A DNA stretch of 64,000 bases from Prosopocoilus inquinatus (GCA_036172665.1 CM069873.1:33718001-33782000), one strand, 5' to 3'; positions 40,056 to 55,171 are shown, numbered from the stretch's first letter. Numbers and translations are program-made. Notes: generated by a model not told the origin, from the letters alone.

Positions 40056-43000
40056 TCCTTACTCATCTATCATGTTATTTGACGTTTGAATGGACTCCAG
40101 TAACTCTGATGTGAGATACAAAGTTCTCGGACGCAGCAGAAGCTGGAAATAGTTTTGAACGAAACAACACGTATTAGCGTTGTTCCTGTGATGTATCTAA
40201 TCGATCCTTACTCATCTATCATGTTATTTGGCGTTTCGATGGGCTCCAGTAACTCTGATGTGAGACACAAAGTTCTCGGACGCAGCTGAAGCTAGAAATA
40301 GTTTTAAACGAAACAACACGCATTAGCGTTGTTCCTGTGATGTATTTAATCGATCCTTACTCATCTATCATGTTATTTGACGTTTGAATGGACTCCAGTA
40401 ACTCTGATGTGATATACAAAGTTCTCGGACGCAGCAGAAGCTGGAAATACTTTTAAACGAAACAACACGCATTAGCGTTGTTCCTGTGATGTATCTAATC
40501 GATCCTTACTTAGCTACTATGTTATTTCACGTTTCGACGGACTCCAGTAACTCTAAAGTGAGATACGAAATTTTCGGACGCAGCAGAAGCTGGAAATAGT
40601 TTTAAACGAAACAACACGCATTAGCGTTGTTCCTGTGATGTATCTAATCGATCCTTACTCATCTATCATGTTATTTGGCGTTTCAATGGACTCCAGAAAC
40701 TTTGATGTGAGATACGAATTTCTCGGACGCAGCTGAAGCTGGAAATAGTTTTAAATGAAACAACACTTACTAGCGTTGTTCCTGTGATATATCTAATCGA
40801 TCCTTACTCATCTATCATGTTATTTGACGTTTGGATGGACTCCAGTAACTCTGAGGTGAGGTACAAAGTTTTCGGACGCAGCAGAAGCTGGAAATAGTTT
40901 TAAATGAAACAACACGCATTAGCGTTGTTCCTGTGATGTATCTAATGGATCCTTACTCATCTATCATGTTATTTGACGTTTCGATGGACTCTAGTAACTC
41001 TGATGTGAGATACGAAGTTTTTGGACGCAGCAGTAGCTGGAAATAGTTTTAAACGAAACAACACGTATTAGCGTTGTTCCTGTGATGTACCTAATCGATC
41101 CTTACTCATCTATCATGTTATTTGACGTTTGGATGGACTCCAGTAACTCTGATGTGAGATACAATGTTCTCGGACGCAGCAGAAGCTGGAAATAGTTTTG
41201 AACGAAACAACACGTATTAGCGTTGTTCCTGTGCTGTATCTAATCGATCCTTACTTATCTATCATGTTATCTGACGTTTGGATGGACTCCAGTAACTCTG
41301 ATGTGAGATACAATGTTTTCGGACGCAGCAGAAGCTGGAGATAGTTTTAAACGAAACAACACGCATTAGCGTTGTTCCTGTGATGTATCTATTCGATCCT
41401 TACTCATCTATCATGTTATTTGGCGTTTCGATGGACTCCAGTAACTCTGATGTGAGATACAAAGTTCTCGGACGCAGCAGAAGCTGGAAATAGTTTTAAA
41501 CGAAAGAACACGCATTAGCGTTGTTCCTGTGATGTATCTAATCGATCCTTACTCATCTATCATTATATTTGACGTTTGAATGGACTCCAGTAACTGATGT
41601 GAGATACAAAGTTCTCGGACGCAGCAGAAGCTGGTAATACTTTTAAACGAAACAACACGCATTAGCGTTGTTCCTGTGATGTATCTAATCGATCCTTACT
41701 TAGCTACTATGTTATTTCACATTTCGATGGACTCCAGTAACTCTAATGTGAGATACGAAATTTTCGGACGCAGCAGAAGCTGAAAATAGTTTTAAACGAA
41801 ACAACACGCATTAGCGTTGTTCCTGTGATGTATCTAATCGATCCTTACTCATCTATCATGTTATTTGGCGTTTCGATGGACTAAAGAAACTTTGATGTGA
41901 GATACGAAGTTCTCGGACGCAGCTGAAGCTGGAAATAGTTTTAAATGAAACAACACGTACTAGCGTTGTTCCTGTGATATATCTAATCGATCCTTACTCA
42001 TCTATCATGTTAATTGACGTTTGGATGGAATCCAGTAACTCTGATGTGAGGTACAAAGTTTTCGGACGCAGCAGAAGCTGGAAATAGTTTTAAATGAAAC
42101 AACACGCATTAGCGTTGTTCCTGTGATGTATCTAATGGATCCTTACTCATCTATCATGTTATTTGACGTTTCGATGGACTCTAGTAACTCTGATGTGAGA
42201 TACTAAGTTTTTGGACGCAGCAGGAGCTAGAAATAGTTTTAAACGAAACAACACGTATTAGCGTTGTTCCTGTGATGTATCTAATCGATCCTTACTCATC
42301 TGTCATGTTATTTGACGTTTGGATGGACTCCAGTAACTCTGATGTGAGATACAATGTTCTCGGACGCAGCAGAAGCTGGAAATAGTTTTGAACGAAACAA
42401 CACGTATTAGCGTTGTTCCTGTGATGTATCTAATCGATCCTTACTCATCTATCATGTTATTTGACGTTTGGATGGACTCCAGTAACTCTGATGTGAGATA
42501 CAAAGTTTTCGGACGCAGCAGAAGCTGGAAATAGTTTTAAACGAAACAACACGCATTACCGTTGTTCCTGTGATGTATCTAATCGATCCTTACTCATCTA
42601 TCATGTTATTTGGCGTCTCGATGGACTTCAGTAACTCTGATGTGAGATACAAAGGTTTCGGACGCAGCAGAAGCTGGAAATAGTTTTAAACGAAACAACA
42701 CGCATTAGCGTTGTTCCTGTGATGTATCTAATCGATCCTTACTCATCTATCATGTTATTTGACGTTTCGATGGACTTTAGTAACTCTGATGTGAGATATG
42801 AAGTTTTTGGACGCAGCAGGAGCTGGAAATAGTTTTAAACGAAACAACACGTATTAGCGTTGTTCCTGTGATGTATCTAATCGATCCTTATTTATCTATC
42901 ATGTCATTTGACGTTTCGATGCACTCTAGTAACTCTGATGTGAGATACGAAGTTTTTGGACGCAGCAGGAGCTGGAAATAGTTTTAAACGAAACAACACG

Positions 43001-44819
43001 TATTAGCGTTGTTCCTGTGATGTATCTAATCGATCCTTATTTATTTATCATGTTATTTGACGTATCGATGGACTCTAGTAACTCTGATGTGAGATACGAA
43101 GTTTTTGGGCGCAGCAGGAGCTGGAAATAGTTTTAAACGAAGCAACACGTATTAGCGTTGTTCCTGTGATGTATCTGATAGATCCTTACTTAGCTACTAT
43201 GTTATTTGACGTTTCGATGGACTCCAGTAACTTTAATGTGAGATACGAAATTTTCGGACGCAGCAGAAGCTGGAAATAGTTTTAAACGAAACAACACGCA
43301 TTAGCGTTGTTCCTGTGATGTATCTAATCGATCCTTACTCATCTATCTTGTTATTTGACGTTTGAATGGACTCCAGTAACTCTGATGTGAGATACGAAGT
43401 TTTTGGACGCAGCAGGAGCTGGAAATAGTTTTAAACGAAACAACACGTATTAGCGTTGTTCCTGTGATGTATCTAATCGATCCTTATTTATCTATCATGT
43501 TATTTGACGTTTCGATGGACTCTAGTAACTCTGATGTGAGATACAAAATTTTCGGACGCAGCAGAAGCTGGAAATAGTTTTAAACGAAACAACACGCATT
43601 AGCGTTGTTCCTGTGATGTATCTAATCGATCCTTACTTAGCTACTATGTTATTTCACATTTCGATGGACTCCAGTAACTCTAATGTGAGATACGAAATTT
43701 TCGGACGCAGCAGAAGCTGAAAATAGTTTTAAACGAAACAACACGCATTAGCGTTGTTCCTGTGATGTATCTAATCGATCCTTACTCATCTATCATGTTA
43801 TTTGGCGTTTCGATGGACTAAAGAAACTTTGATGTGAGATACGAAGTTCTCGGACGCAGCTGAAGCTGGAAATAGTTTTAAATGAAACAACACGTACTAG
43901 CGTTGTTCCTGTGATATATCTAATCGATCCTTACTCATCTATCATGTTATTTGACGTTTGGATGGACTCCAGTAACTCTGATGTGAGGTACAAAGTTTTC
44001 GGACGCAGCAGAAGCTGGAAATAGTTTTAAATTAAACAACACGCATTAGCGTTGTTCCTGTGATGTATCTAATGGATCCTTACTCATCTATCATGTTATT
44101 TGACGTTTCGATGGACTCTAGTAACTCTGATGTGAGATACGAAGTTTTTGGACGCAGCAGGAGCTAGAAATAGTTTTAAACGAAACAACACGCATTACCG
44201 TTGTTCCTGTGATGTATCTAATAGATCCTTACTCATCTATCATGTTATTTGGCGTCTCGATGGACTCCAGTAACTCTGATGTGAGATACAAAGTTTTCGG
44301 ACGCAGCAGAAGCTGGAAATAGTTTTAATCGAAACAACACGCATTAGCGTTGTTCCTGCGATGTATCTAACCGATCCTTACTCATCTATCATGTTATTTG
44401 ACGTTTGGATGGACTCCAGTAGCTCTGATGTGAGATACAAAGTTCTCGGACGCAGCAGAAGCTGGAAATAGTTTTGAACGAAACAAAACGTATTAGCGTT
44501 ATTCCTGTGATGCATCTAATCGATCCTTACTCATCTATCATGTTATTTGACGTTTGGATGGACTCCAGTAACTCTGATGTGAGATACAAAGTTCTCGGAC
44601 GCAGCAGAAGCTGGAAATAGTTTTGAACGAAACAACACGTATTAGCGTTGTTCCTGTGATGTATCTAATCGATCCTTACTCATCTATCGTGTTATTTGAT
44701 GTTTGGATGGACTCCAGTAACTCTGATGTGAGATACAAAGCTTTCGGACGCAGCAGAAGCTGGAAATAGTTTTAAACGAAACAACACGCATTACCGTTGT
44801 TCCTGTGATGTATCTAATC

Positions 44820-47800
44820 GATCCTTACTCATCTATCATGTTATTTGGCGTCTCGATGGACTCCAGTAACTCTGATGTGAGATACAAAGGTTTCGGACGC
44901 AGCAGAAGCTGGAAATAGTTTTAAACGAAACAACACGCATTAGCGTTGTTCCTGTGATGTATCTAATCGATCCTTACTCATCTATCATGTTATTTGACGT
45001 TTCGATGGACTTTAGTAACTCTGATGTGAGATATGAAGTTTTTGGACGCAGCAGGAGCTGGAAATAGTTTTAAACGAAACAACACGTATTAGCGTTGTTC
45101 CTGTGATGTATCTAATCGATCCTTATTTATCTATCATGTCATTTGACGTTTCGATGCACTCTAGTAACTCTGATGTGAGATACGAAGTTTTTGGACGCAG
45201 CAGGAGCTGGAAATAGTTTTAAACGAAACAACACGTATTAGCGTTGTTCCTGTGATGTATCTAATCGATCCTTATTTATTTATCATATTATTTGACGTAT
45301 CGATGGACTCTAGTAACTCTGATGTGAGATACGAAGTTTTTGGGCGCAGCAGGAGCTGGAAACAGTTTTAAACGAAGCAACACGTATTAGCGTTGTTCCT
45401 GTGATGTATCTGATAGATCCTTACTTAGCTACTATGTCATTTGACGTTTCGATGGACTCCAGTAACTCTAATGTGAGATACGAAATTTTCGGACGCAGCA
45501 GAAGCTGGAAATAGTTTTAAACGAAACAACACGCATTAGCGTTGTTCCTGTGATGTATCTAATCGATCCTTACTCATCTATCTTGTTATTTGACGTTTGA
45601 ATGGACTCCAGTAACTCTGATGTGAGATACGAAGTTTTTGGACGCAGCAGGAGCTGGAAATAGTTTTAAACGAAACAACACGTATTAGCGTTGTTCCTGT
45701 GATGTATCTAATCGATCCTTATTTATCTATCATGTTATTTGACGTTTCGATGGAATCTAGTAACTCTGATGTGAGATACAAAATTTTCGGACGCAGCAGA
45801 AGCTGGAAATAGTTTTAAACGAAACAACACGCATTAGCGTTGTTCCTGTGATGTATCTAATCGATCCTTACTCATCTATCATGTTATTTGACGTTTCGAT
45901 GGACTCCAGTAACTCTAATGTGAGATACGAAATTTTCGGACGCAGCAGGAGCTGGAAATAGTTTTAAACGAAACAACACGCATTAGCGTTGATCCTGTGA
46001 TGTATCTAATCGATCCTTACTCATCTATCATGTTATTTGACGTTTGAATGGACTCCAGTAACTCTGATGTGAGATACAAAGTTCTCGGACGCAGCAGAAG
46101 CTGGAAATAGTTTTGAACGAAACAACACGTATTAGCGTTGTTCCTGTGATGTATCTAATCGATCCTTACTCATCTATCATGTTATTTGACGTTTCGATGG
46201 ACTCCAGTAACTCTGATGTGAGATACGAAGTTTTTGGACGCAGCAGGAGCTGGAAATAGTTTTAAACGAAACAACACGCATTAGCGTTGTTCCTGTGATG
46301 TATCTAATCGATCCTTACTCATCTATCATGTTATTTGACGTTTCGATGGACTCCAGTAACTCTAATGTGAGATACGAAATTTTCGGACGCAGCAGAAGCT
46401 GGAAATAGTTTTAAACGAAACAACACGCATTAGCGTTGTTCCTGTGATGTATCTAATCGATCCTTACTCATCTATCTTGTTATTTGACGTTTGAATGGAC
46501 TCCAGTAACTCTGATGTGAGATACGAAGTTTTTGGACGCAGCAGGAGCTGGAAATAGTTTTAAACGAAACAACACGCATTACCGTTGTTCCTGTGATGTA
46601 TCTAATCGATCCTTATTTATCTAACATGTTATTTGACGTTTCGATGGACTCTAGTAACTCTGATGTAAGATACGAAGTTTTTGGGCGCAGCAGGAGCTGG
46701 AAATAATTTTAAACGAAGCAACACGTATTAGCGTTGTTCCTGTGATGTATCTAATAGATCCTTATTTATCTATCATGTTATTTGACGTTTCGATGGACTC
46801 TAGTAACTGATGTGAGATACGAAGTTTTTGGACGCAGCAGGAGCTGGAATTAGTTTTAAACGAAACAACACGTATTAGCGTTGTTCCTGTGATGTATCTA
46901 ATCGATCCTTATTTATCTATCATGTTATTTGACGTTTCGATGGACTCTAGTAACTCTGATGTGAGATAAGAAATTTTTGGACGCAGCAAGAGCTGGAAAT
47001 AGTTTTAAACGAAACAACACGTATTAGCGTTGTTCCTGTGATGTATCTAATCGATTCTTATTTATCTATCATGTTATTTGACGTATCGATGGACTCTAGT
47101 AACTCTGATGTGAGATACGAAGTTTCTGGGTGCAGCAGGAGCTGGAAATAGTTTTAAACGAAGCAACACGTATTAGCGTTGTTCCTGTGATGTATCTAAT
47201 AGATCCTTACTTAGCTACTATGTTATTTGACGTTTCGATGGACTCCAGTAACTCTAATGTGAGATACGAAATTTTCGGACGCAGCAGAAGCTGGAAATAG
47301 TTTTAAACGAAACAACACGCATTAGCGTTGTTCCTGTGATGTATCTAATCGATCCTTATTTATCTATCATGTTATTTGACGTTTGAATGGACTCCAGTAA
47401 CTCTGATGTGAGATACAAAGTTCTCGGACGCAGCAGAAGCTGGAAATAGTTTTGAACGAAACAACACGTATTAGCGTTGTTCCTGTGATGTATCTAATCG
47501 ATCCTTATTTATCTATCATGTCATTTGACGTTTCGATGCACTCTAGTAACTCTGATGTGAGATACGAAGTTTTTGGACGCAGCAGGAGCTGGAAATAGTT
47601 TTAATCGAAACAACACGCATTAGCGTTGTTCCTGCGATGTATCTAACCGATCCTTACTCATCTATCATGTTATTTGGCGTCTCGATGGACTCCAGTAACT
47701 CTGATGTGAGATACAAAGGTTTCGGACGCAGCAGAAGCTGGAAATAGTTTTAAACGAAACAACACGCATTAGCGTTGTTCCTGTGATGTATCTAATCGAT

Positions 47801-50389
47801 CCTTACTCATCTATCATGTTATTTGACGTTTCGATGGACTTTAGTAACTCTGATGTGAGATATGAAGTTTTTGGACGCAGCAGGAGCTGGAAATAGTTTT
47901 AAACGAAACAACACGTATTAGCGTTGTTCCTGTGATGTATCTAATCGATCCTTATTTATCTATCATGTCATTTGACGTTTCGATGCACTCTAGTAACTCT
48001 GATGTGAGATACGAAGTTTTTGGACGCAGCAGGAGCTGGAAATAGTTTTAAACGAAACAACACGTATTAGCGTTGTTCCTGTGATGTATCTAATCGATCC
48101 TTATTTATTTATCATATTATTTGACGTATCGATGGACTCTAGTAACTCTGATGTGAGATACGAAGTTTTTGGGCGCAGCAGGAGCTGGAAACAGTTTTAA
48201 ACGAAGCAACACGTATTAGCGTTGTTCCTGTGATGTATCTGATAGATCCTTACTTAGCTACTATGTCATTTGACGTTTCGATGGACTCCAGTAACTCTAA
48301 TGTGAGATACGAAATTTTCGGACGCAGCAGAAGCTGGAAATAGTTTTAAACGAAACAACACGCATTAGCGTTGTTCCTGTGATGTATCTAATCGATCCTT
48401 ACTCATCTATCTTGTTATTTGACGTTTGAATGGACTCCAGTAACTCTGATGTGAGATACGAAGTTTTTGGACGCAGCAGGAGCTGGAAATAGTTTTAAAC
48501 GAAACAACACGTATTAGCGTTGTTCCTGTGATGTATCTAATCGATCCTTATTTATCTATCATGTTATTTGACGTTTCGATGGAATCTAGTAACTCTGATG
48601 TGAGATACAAAATTTTCGGACGCAGCAGAAGCTGGAAATAGTTTTAAACGAAACAACACGCATTAGCGTTGTTCCTGTGATGTATCTAATCGATCCTTAC
48701 TCATCTATCATGTTATTTGACGTTTCGATGGACTCCAGTAACTCTAATGTGAGATACGAAATTTTCGGACGCAGCAGGAGCTGGAAATAGTTTTAAACGA
48801 AACAACATGCATTAGCGTTGTTCCTGTGATGTATCTAATCGATCCTTACTCATCTATCATGTTATTTGACGTTTGAATGGACTCCAGTAACTCTGATGTG
48901 AGATACAAAGTTCTCGGACGCAGCAGAAGCTGGAAATAGTTTTGAACGAAACAACACGTATTAGCGTTGTTCCTGTGATGTATCTAATCGATCCTTACTC
49001 ATCTATCATGTTATTTGACGTTTCGATGGACTCCAGTAACTCTGATGTGAGATACGAAGTTTTTGGACGCAGCAGGAGCTGGAAATAGTTTTAAACGAAA
49101 CAACACGCATTAGCGTTGTTCCTGTGATGTATCTAATCGATCCTTACTCATCTATCATGTTATTTGACGTTTCGATGGACTCCAGTAACTCTAATGTGAG
49201 ATACGAAATTTTCGGACGCAGCAGAAGCTGGAAATAGTTTTAAACGAAACAACACGCATTAGCGTTGTTCCTGTGATGTATCTAATCGATCCTTACTCAT
49301 CTATCTTGTTATTTGACGTTTGAATGGACTCCAGTAACTCTGATGTGAGATACGAAGTTTTTGGACGCAGCAGGAGCTGGAAATAGTTTTAAACGAAACA
49401 ACACGCATTACCGTTGTTCCTGTGATGTATCTAATCGATCCTTATTTATCTAACATGTTATTTGACGTTTCGATGGACTCTAGTAACTCTGATGTAAGAT
49501 ACGAAGTTTTTGGGCGCAGCAGGAGCTGGAAATAATTTTAAACGAAGCAACACGTATTAGCGTTGTTCCTGTGATGTATCTAATAGATCCTTATTTATCT
49601 ATCATGTTATTTGACGTTTCGATGGACTCTAGTAACTGATGTGAGATACGAAGTTTTTGGACGCAGCAGGAGCTGGAATTAGTTTTAAACGAAACAACAC
49701 GTATTAGCGTTGTTCCTGTGATGTATCTAATCGATCCTTATTTATCTATCATGTTATTTGACGTTTCGATGGACTCTAGTAACTCTGATGTGAGATAAGT
49801 AATTTTTGGACGCAGCAAGAGCTGGAAATAGTTTTAAACGAAACAACACGTATTAGCGTTGTTCCTGTGATGTATCTAATCGATTCTTATTTATCTATCA
49901 TGTTATTTGACGTATCGATGGACTCTAGTAACTCTGATGTGAGATACGAAGTTTCTGGGTGCAGCAGGAGCTGGAAATAGTTTTAAACGAAGCAACACGT
50001 ATTAGCGTTGTTCCTGTGATGTATCTAATAGATCCTTACTTAGCTACTATGTTATTTGACGTTTCGATGGACTCCAGTAACTCTAATGTGAGATACGAAA
50101 TTTTCGGACGCAGCAGAAGCTGGAAATAGTTTTAAACGAAACAACACGCATTAGCGTTGTTCCTGTGATGTATCTAATCGATCCTTATTTATCTATCATG
50201 TTATTTGACGTTTGAATGGACTCCAGTAACTCTGATGTGAGATACAAAGTTCTCGGACGCAGCAGAAGCTGGAAATAGTTTTGAACGAAACAACACGTAT
50301 TAGCGTTGTTCCTGTGATGTATCTAATCGATCCTTATTTATCTATCATGTCATTTGACGTTTCGATGCACTCTAGTAACTCTGATGTGA
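44820..50389 (+). repeat. 2,829-bp (19-monomer) tandem duplication
   Basis: Bases 44820-47560 match 47649-50389 at an offset of 2,829 bp, which is 19 monomers less one 2-bp deletion. Rare changes are shared at this exact offset: GGAAACAGTTTT (about 45359 and 48188), GATGTAAGATACG (about 46664 and 49493), CTGGAATTAG (about 46854 and 49683), ATCGATTCTTA (about 47052 and 49881) and GTTTCTGGGTGC (about 47122 and 49951). Private differences are few: GTTGATCC near 45990 (first copy only), CAACATGCATT near 48806 (second only), and GATAAGAAATT against GATAAGTAATT near 46966 and 49795. The duplication is recent in array terms. Confidence 0.9.
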
Positions 50390-51744
50390 GATACGAAATT
50401 TTCGGACGCAGCAGAAGCTGGAAATAGTTTTAAACGAAACAACACGCATTAGCGTTGTTCCTGTGATGTATCTAATCGATCCTTATTTATTTATCATGTT
50501 ATTTGACCTATCGATGGACTCTAGTAACTCTGATGTGAGATACGAAGTTTTTGGGCGCAGCAGGAGCTGGAAATAGTTTTAAACGAAGCAACACGTATTA
50601 GCGTTGTTCCTGTGATGTATCTGATAGATCCTTACTTAGCTACTATGTTATTTGACGTTTCGATGGACTCCAGTAACTCTAATGTGATATACGAAATTTT
50701 CGGACGCAGCAGAAGCTGGAAATAGTTTTAAACGAAACAACACGCATTAGCGTTGTTCCTGTGATGTATCTAATCGATCCTTACTCATCTATCTTGTTAT
50801 TTGACGTTTGAATGGACTCCAGTAACTCTGATGTGAGATACGAAGTTTTTGGACGCAGCAGGAGCTGGAAATAGTTTTAAACGAAACAACACGTATTAGC
50901 GTTGTTCCTGTGATGTATCTAATCGATCCTTATTTATCTATCATGTTATTTGACGTTTCGATGGACTCTAGTAACTCTGATGTGAGATACAAAATTTTCG
51001 GACGCAGCAGAAGCTGGAAATAGTTTTAAACGAAACAACACGCATTAGCGTTGTTCCTGTGATGTATCTAATCGATCCTTACTCATCTGTCATGTTATTT
51101 GACGTTTGGATGGACTCTAGTAACTCTGATGTGAGATACGAAGTTTTTGGACGCAGCAGGAACTGGAAATAGTTTTAAACGAAACAACACGCATTAGCGT
51201 TGTTCCTGTGATGTATCTAATCGATCCTTACTCATCTATCATGTTATTTGACGTTTCGATGGACTCCAGTAACTCTGATGTGAGATACGAAGTTTTTGGA
51301 CGCAGCAGGAGTTGGAAATAGTTTTAAACGAAACAACACGCATTAGCGTTGTTCCTGTGATGTATCTAATCGATCCTTACTCATCTATCATGTTATTTGA
51401 CGTTTGGATGGACTCTAGTAACTCTGATGTGAGATACGAAGTTTTTGGACGCAGCAGGAGCTGGAAATAGTTTTAAACGAAACAACAAGCATTAGCGTTT
51501 TTCCTGTGATGTATCTAATCGATCCTTATTTATCTAACATGTTATTTGACGTTTCGATGGACTCTAGTAACTCTGATGTAAGATACGAAGTTTTTGGGCG
51601 CAGCAGGAGCTGGAAATAATTTTAAACGAAGCAACACGTATTAGCGTTGTTCCTGTGATGTATCTAATAGATCCTTATTTATCTATCATGTTATTTGACG
51701 TTTCGATGGACTCTAGTAACTCTGATGTGAGATACGAAGTTTTT

Positions 51745-51893
51745 GGACGCAGCAGGAGCTGGAAATAGTTTTAAACGAAACAACACGTATTAGCGTTGTT
51801 CCTGTGATGTATCTAATCGATCCTTATTTATCTATCATGTTATTTGACGTTTCGATGGACTCTAGTAACTCTGATGTGAGATACGAAATTTTT
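51745..51893 (+). repeat. Representative family B monomer (149 bp)
   Basis: A typical example of the second family, also starting at GGACGCAGC. It differs from family A at linked positions: AGGAGCTGG, TTTTAAACG, CTTATTTATC, GTTTCGATGG and ACTCTAG, with most copies ending in GAAGTTTTT just before the next GGACG. This particular copy ends GAAATTTTT. A sub-type has ATGTCATTTG with GATGCACTCTAG (for example near 2930, 14395, 24220, 34335, 39330, 42905, 45140, 47520 and 55795). A further sub-type has GACGTATCGATGG followed by TTTTTGGGCG (for example near 3540, 26160, 34940, 39490, 43060, 45295 and 48125). These linked states show long-lived sub-lineages in the array. Confidence 0.9.
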
Positions 51894-54800
51894 GGACGCA
51901 GCAAGAGCTGGAAATAGTTTTAAACGAAACAACACGTATTAGCGTTGTTCCTGTGATGTATCTAATCGATCCTTATTTATCTATCATGTTATTTGACGTA
52001 TCGATGGACTCTAGTAACTCTGATGTGAGATACGAAGTTTTTGGGTGCAGCAGGAGCTGGAAATAGTTTTAAACGAAGCAACACGTATTAGCGTTGTTCC
52101 TGTGATGTATCTAATAGATCCTTACTTAGCTACTATGTTATTTGACGTTTCGATGGACTCCAGTAACTCTAATGTGAGATACGAAATTTTCGGACGCAGC
52201 AGAAGCTGGAAATAGTTTTAAACGAAACAACACGCATTAGCGTTGTTCCTGTGATGTATCTAATCGATCCTTATTTATCTATCATGTTATTTGACGTTTG
52301 AATGGACTCCAGTAACTCTAATGTGAGATACGAAATTTCCGGACGCAGCACAGGCTGGAAATAGTTTTAAACGAAACAACACGTATTAGCGTTGTTCCTG
52401 TGATGTACCTATTCGATCCTTACTCATCTATCATGTTATTTGACGTTTGGATGGACTCCAGTAACTCTGATGTGAGATACAAAGTTCTCGGACGCAGCAG
52501 AAGCTGGAAATAGTTTTGAAGGAAACAACACGTATTAACGTAGTTCCTGTGATGTATCTAATCGATCCTTACATATCTATCATGTTATTTGACGTTTGGA
52601 TGGACTCCAGTAACTCTGATGTGAGATACAAAGTTTTCGGACGCAGCAGAAGCTGGAGATAGTTTTAAACGGAACAACACGCCTTAGCGTTGTTCCTGTG
52701 ATGTATCTAATCGATCCTTACTCATCTATCATGTTATTTGGCGTCTCGATGGACTCCAGTAACTCTGATGTGAGATACAAAGTTTTCGGACGCAGCAGAA
52801 GCTGGAAATAGTTTTAATCGAAACAACACGCATTAGCGTTGTTCCTGTGATGTATCTAATCGATCCTTACTCATCTATCATGTTATTTGACGTTTGGATG
52901 GACTCCAGTAGCTCTGATGTGAGATACCAAGTTCTCGGACGCAGCAGAAGCTGGAAATAGTTTTAAACGAAGCAACACTTATTAGCGTTGTTCCTGTGAT
53001 GTATCTAATAGATCCTTATTTATCTATCATGTTATTTGACGTTTCGATGGACTCTAGTAACTCTGATGTGAGATACGAAGTTTTTGGACGCAGCAGGAGC
53101 TGGAAATAGTTTTAAACGAAACAACACGTATTAGCGTTGTTCCTGTGATGTATCTAATCGATCCTTATTTATCTATCATGTTATTTGACGTTTCGATGGA
53201 CTCTAGTAACTCTGATGTGAGATACAAAATTTTCGGACGCAGCAGAAGCTGGAAATAGTTTTAAACGAAACAACACGCATTAGCGTTGTTCCTGTGATGT
53301 ATCTAATCGATCCTTACTCATCTGTCATGTTATTTGACGTTTCGATGGACTCCAGTAACTCTAATGTGAGATACGAAATTTTCGGACGCAGCAGGAGCTG
53401 GAAATAGTTTTAAACGAAACAACACGCATTAGCGTTGTTCCTGTGATGTATCTAATCGATCCTTACTCATCTATCATGTTATTTGACGTTTGAATGGACT
53501 CCAGTAACTCTGATGTGAGATACAAAATTCTCGGACGCAGCAGAAGCTGGAAATAGTTTTGAACGAAACAACACGTATTAGCGTTGTTCCTGTGATGTAT
53601 CTAATCGATCCTTACTCATCTATCATGTTATTTGACGTTTCGATGGACTCCAGTAACTCTGATGTGAGATACGAAGTTTTTGGACGCAGCAGGAGCTGGA
53701 AATAATTTTAAACGAAACAACACGCATTAGCGTTGTTCCTGTGATGTATCTAATCGATCCTTACTTATCTACTATGTTATTTGACGTTTCGATGGACTCT
53801 AGTAACTCTGATGTGAGATACGAAGTTTTTGGACGCAGCAGGAGCTGGAAATAGTTTTAAACGAAACAACACGTATTAGCGTTGTTCCTGTGATGTATCT
53901 AATCGATCCTTACTCATCTATCATGTTATTTGACGTTTGGATGGACTCCAGTAACTCTGATGTGAGATACAAAGTTCTCGGACGCAGCAGAAGCTGGAAA
54001 TAGTTTTGAACGAAACAACACATATTAGCGTTGTTGCTGTGATGTATCTAATCGATCCTTACTCATCTATCATGTTATTTGACGTTTGGATGGACTCCAG
54101 TAACTCTGATGTGAGATACAAAGTTCTCGGACGCAGCAGAAGCTGGAAATAGTTTTAAACGAAACAACACGCCTTAGCGTTGTTCCTGTGATGTATCTAA
54201 TCGATCCTTACTCATCTATCATGTTATTTGACGTTTCGATGGACTCCAGTAACTCTAATGTGAGATACGATATTTTCGGACGCAGCAGAAGCTGGAAATA
54301 GTTTTAAACGAAACAACACGCATTAGCGTTGTTCCTGTGATGTATCTAATCGATCCTTACTTAGCTACTATGTTATTTGACGTTTCGATGGACTCCAATA
54401 ACTCTGATGTGAGATACAAAGTTTTCGGACGCAGCAGAAGCTAAAAATAGTTTTAAACGAAGCAACACGTATTAGCGTTGTTCCTGTGATGTATCTAATC
54501 GATCCTTATTTATCTATCATGTTATTTGACGTTTCGATGGACTCTAGTAACTCTGATGTGAGATACAAAATTTTCGGACGCAGCAGAAGCTGGAAATAGT
54601 TTTAAACGAAACAACACGCATTAGCGTTGTTCCTGTGATGTATCTAATCGATCCTTACTCATCTATCATGTTATTTGACGTTTCGATGGACTCCAGTAAC
54701 TCTAATGTGAGATACGAAATTTTCGGACGCAGCAGGAGCTGGAAATAGTTTTAAACGAAACAACACGCATTAGCGTTGTTCCTGTGATGTATCTAATCGA

Positions 54801-55171
54801 TCCTTACTCATCTATCATGTTATTTGACGTTTGAATGGACTCCAGTAACTCTGATGTGAGATACAAAGTTCTCGGACGCAGCAGAAGCTGGAAATAGTTT
54901 TGAACGAAACAACACGTATTAGCGTTGTTCCTGTGATGTATCTAATCGATACTTACTCATCTATCATGTTATTTGACGTTTGAATGGACTCCAGTAACTC
55001 TGATGTGAGGTACAAAGTTCTCGGACGCAGCAGAAGCTGGAAATAGATTTGAACGAAACAACACGTATTAGCGTTGTTCCTGTGATGTATCTAATCGATC
55101 CTTACTCATCTATCATGTTATTTGACGTTTCGATGGACTCCAGTAACTCTGATGTGAGATACGAAGTTCTC

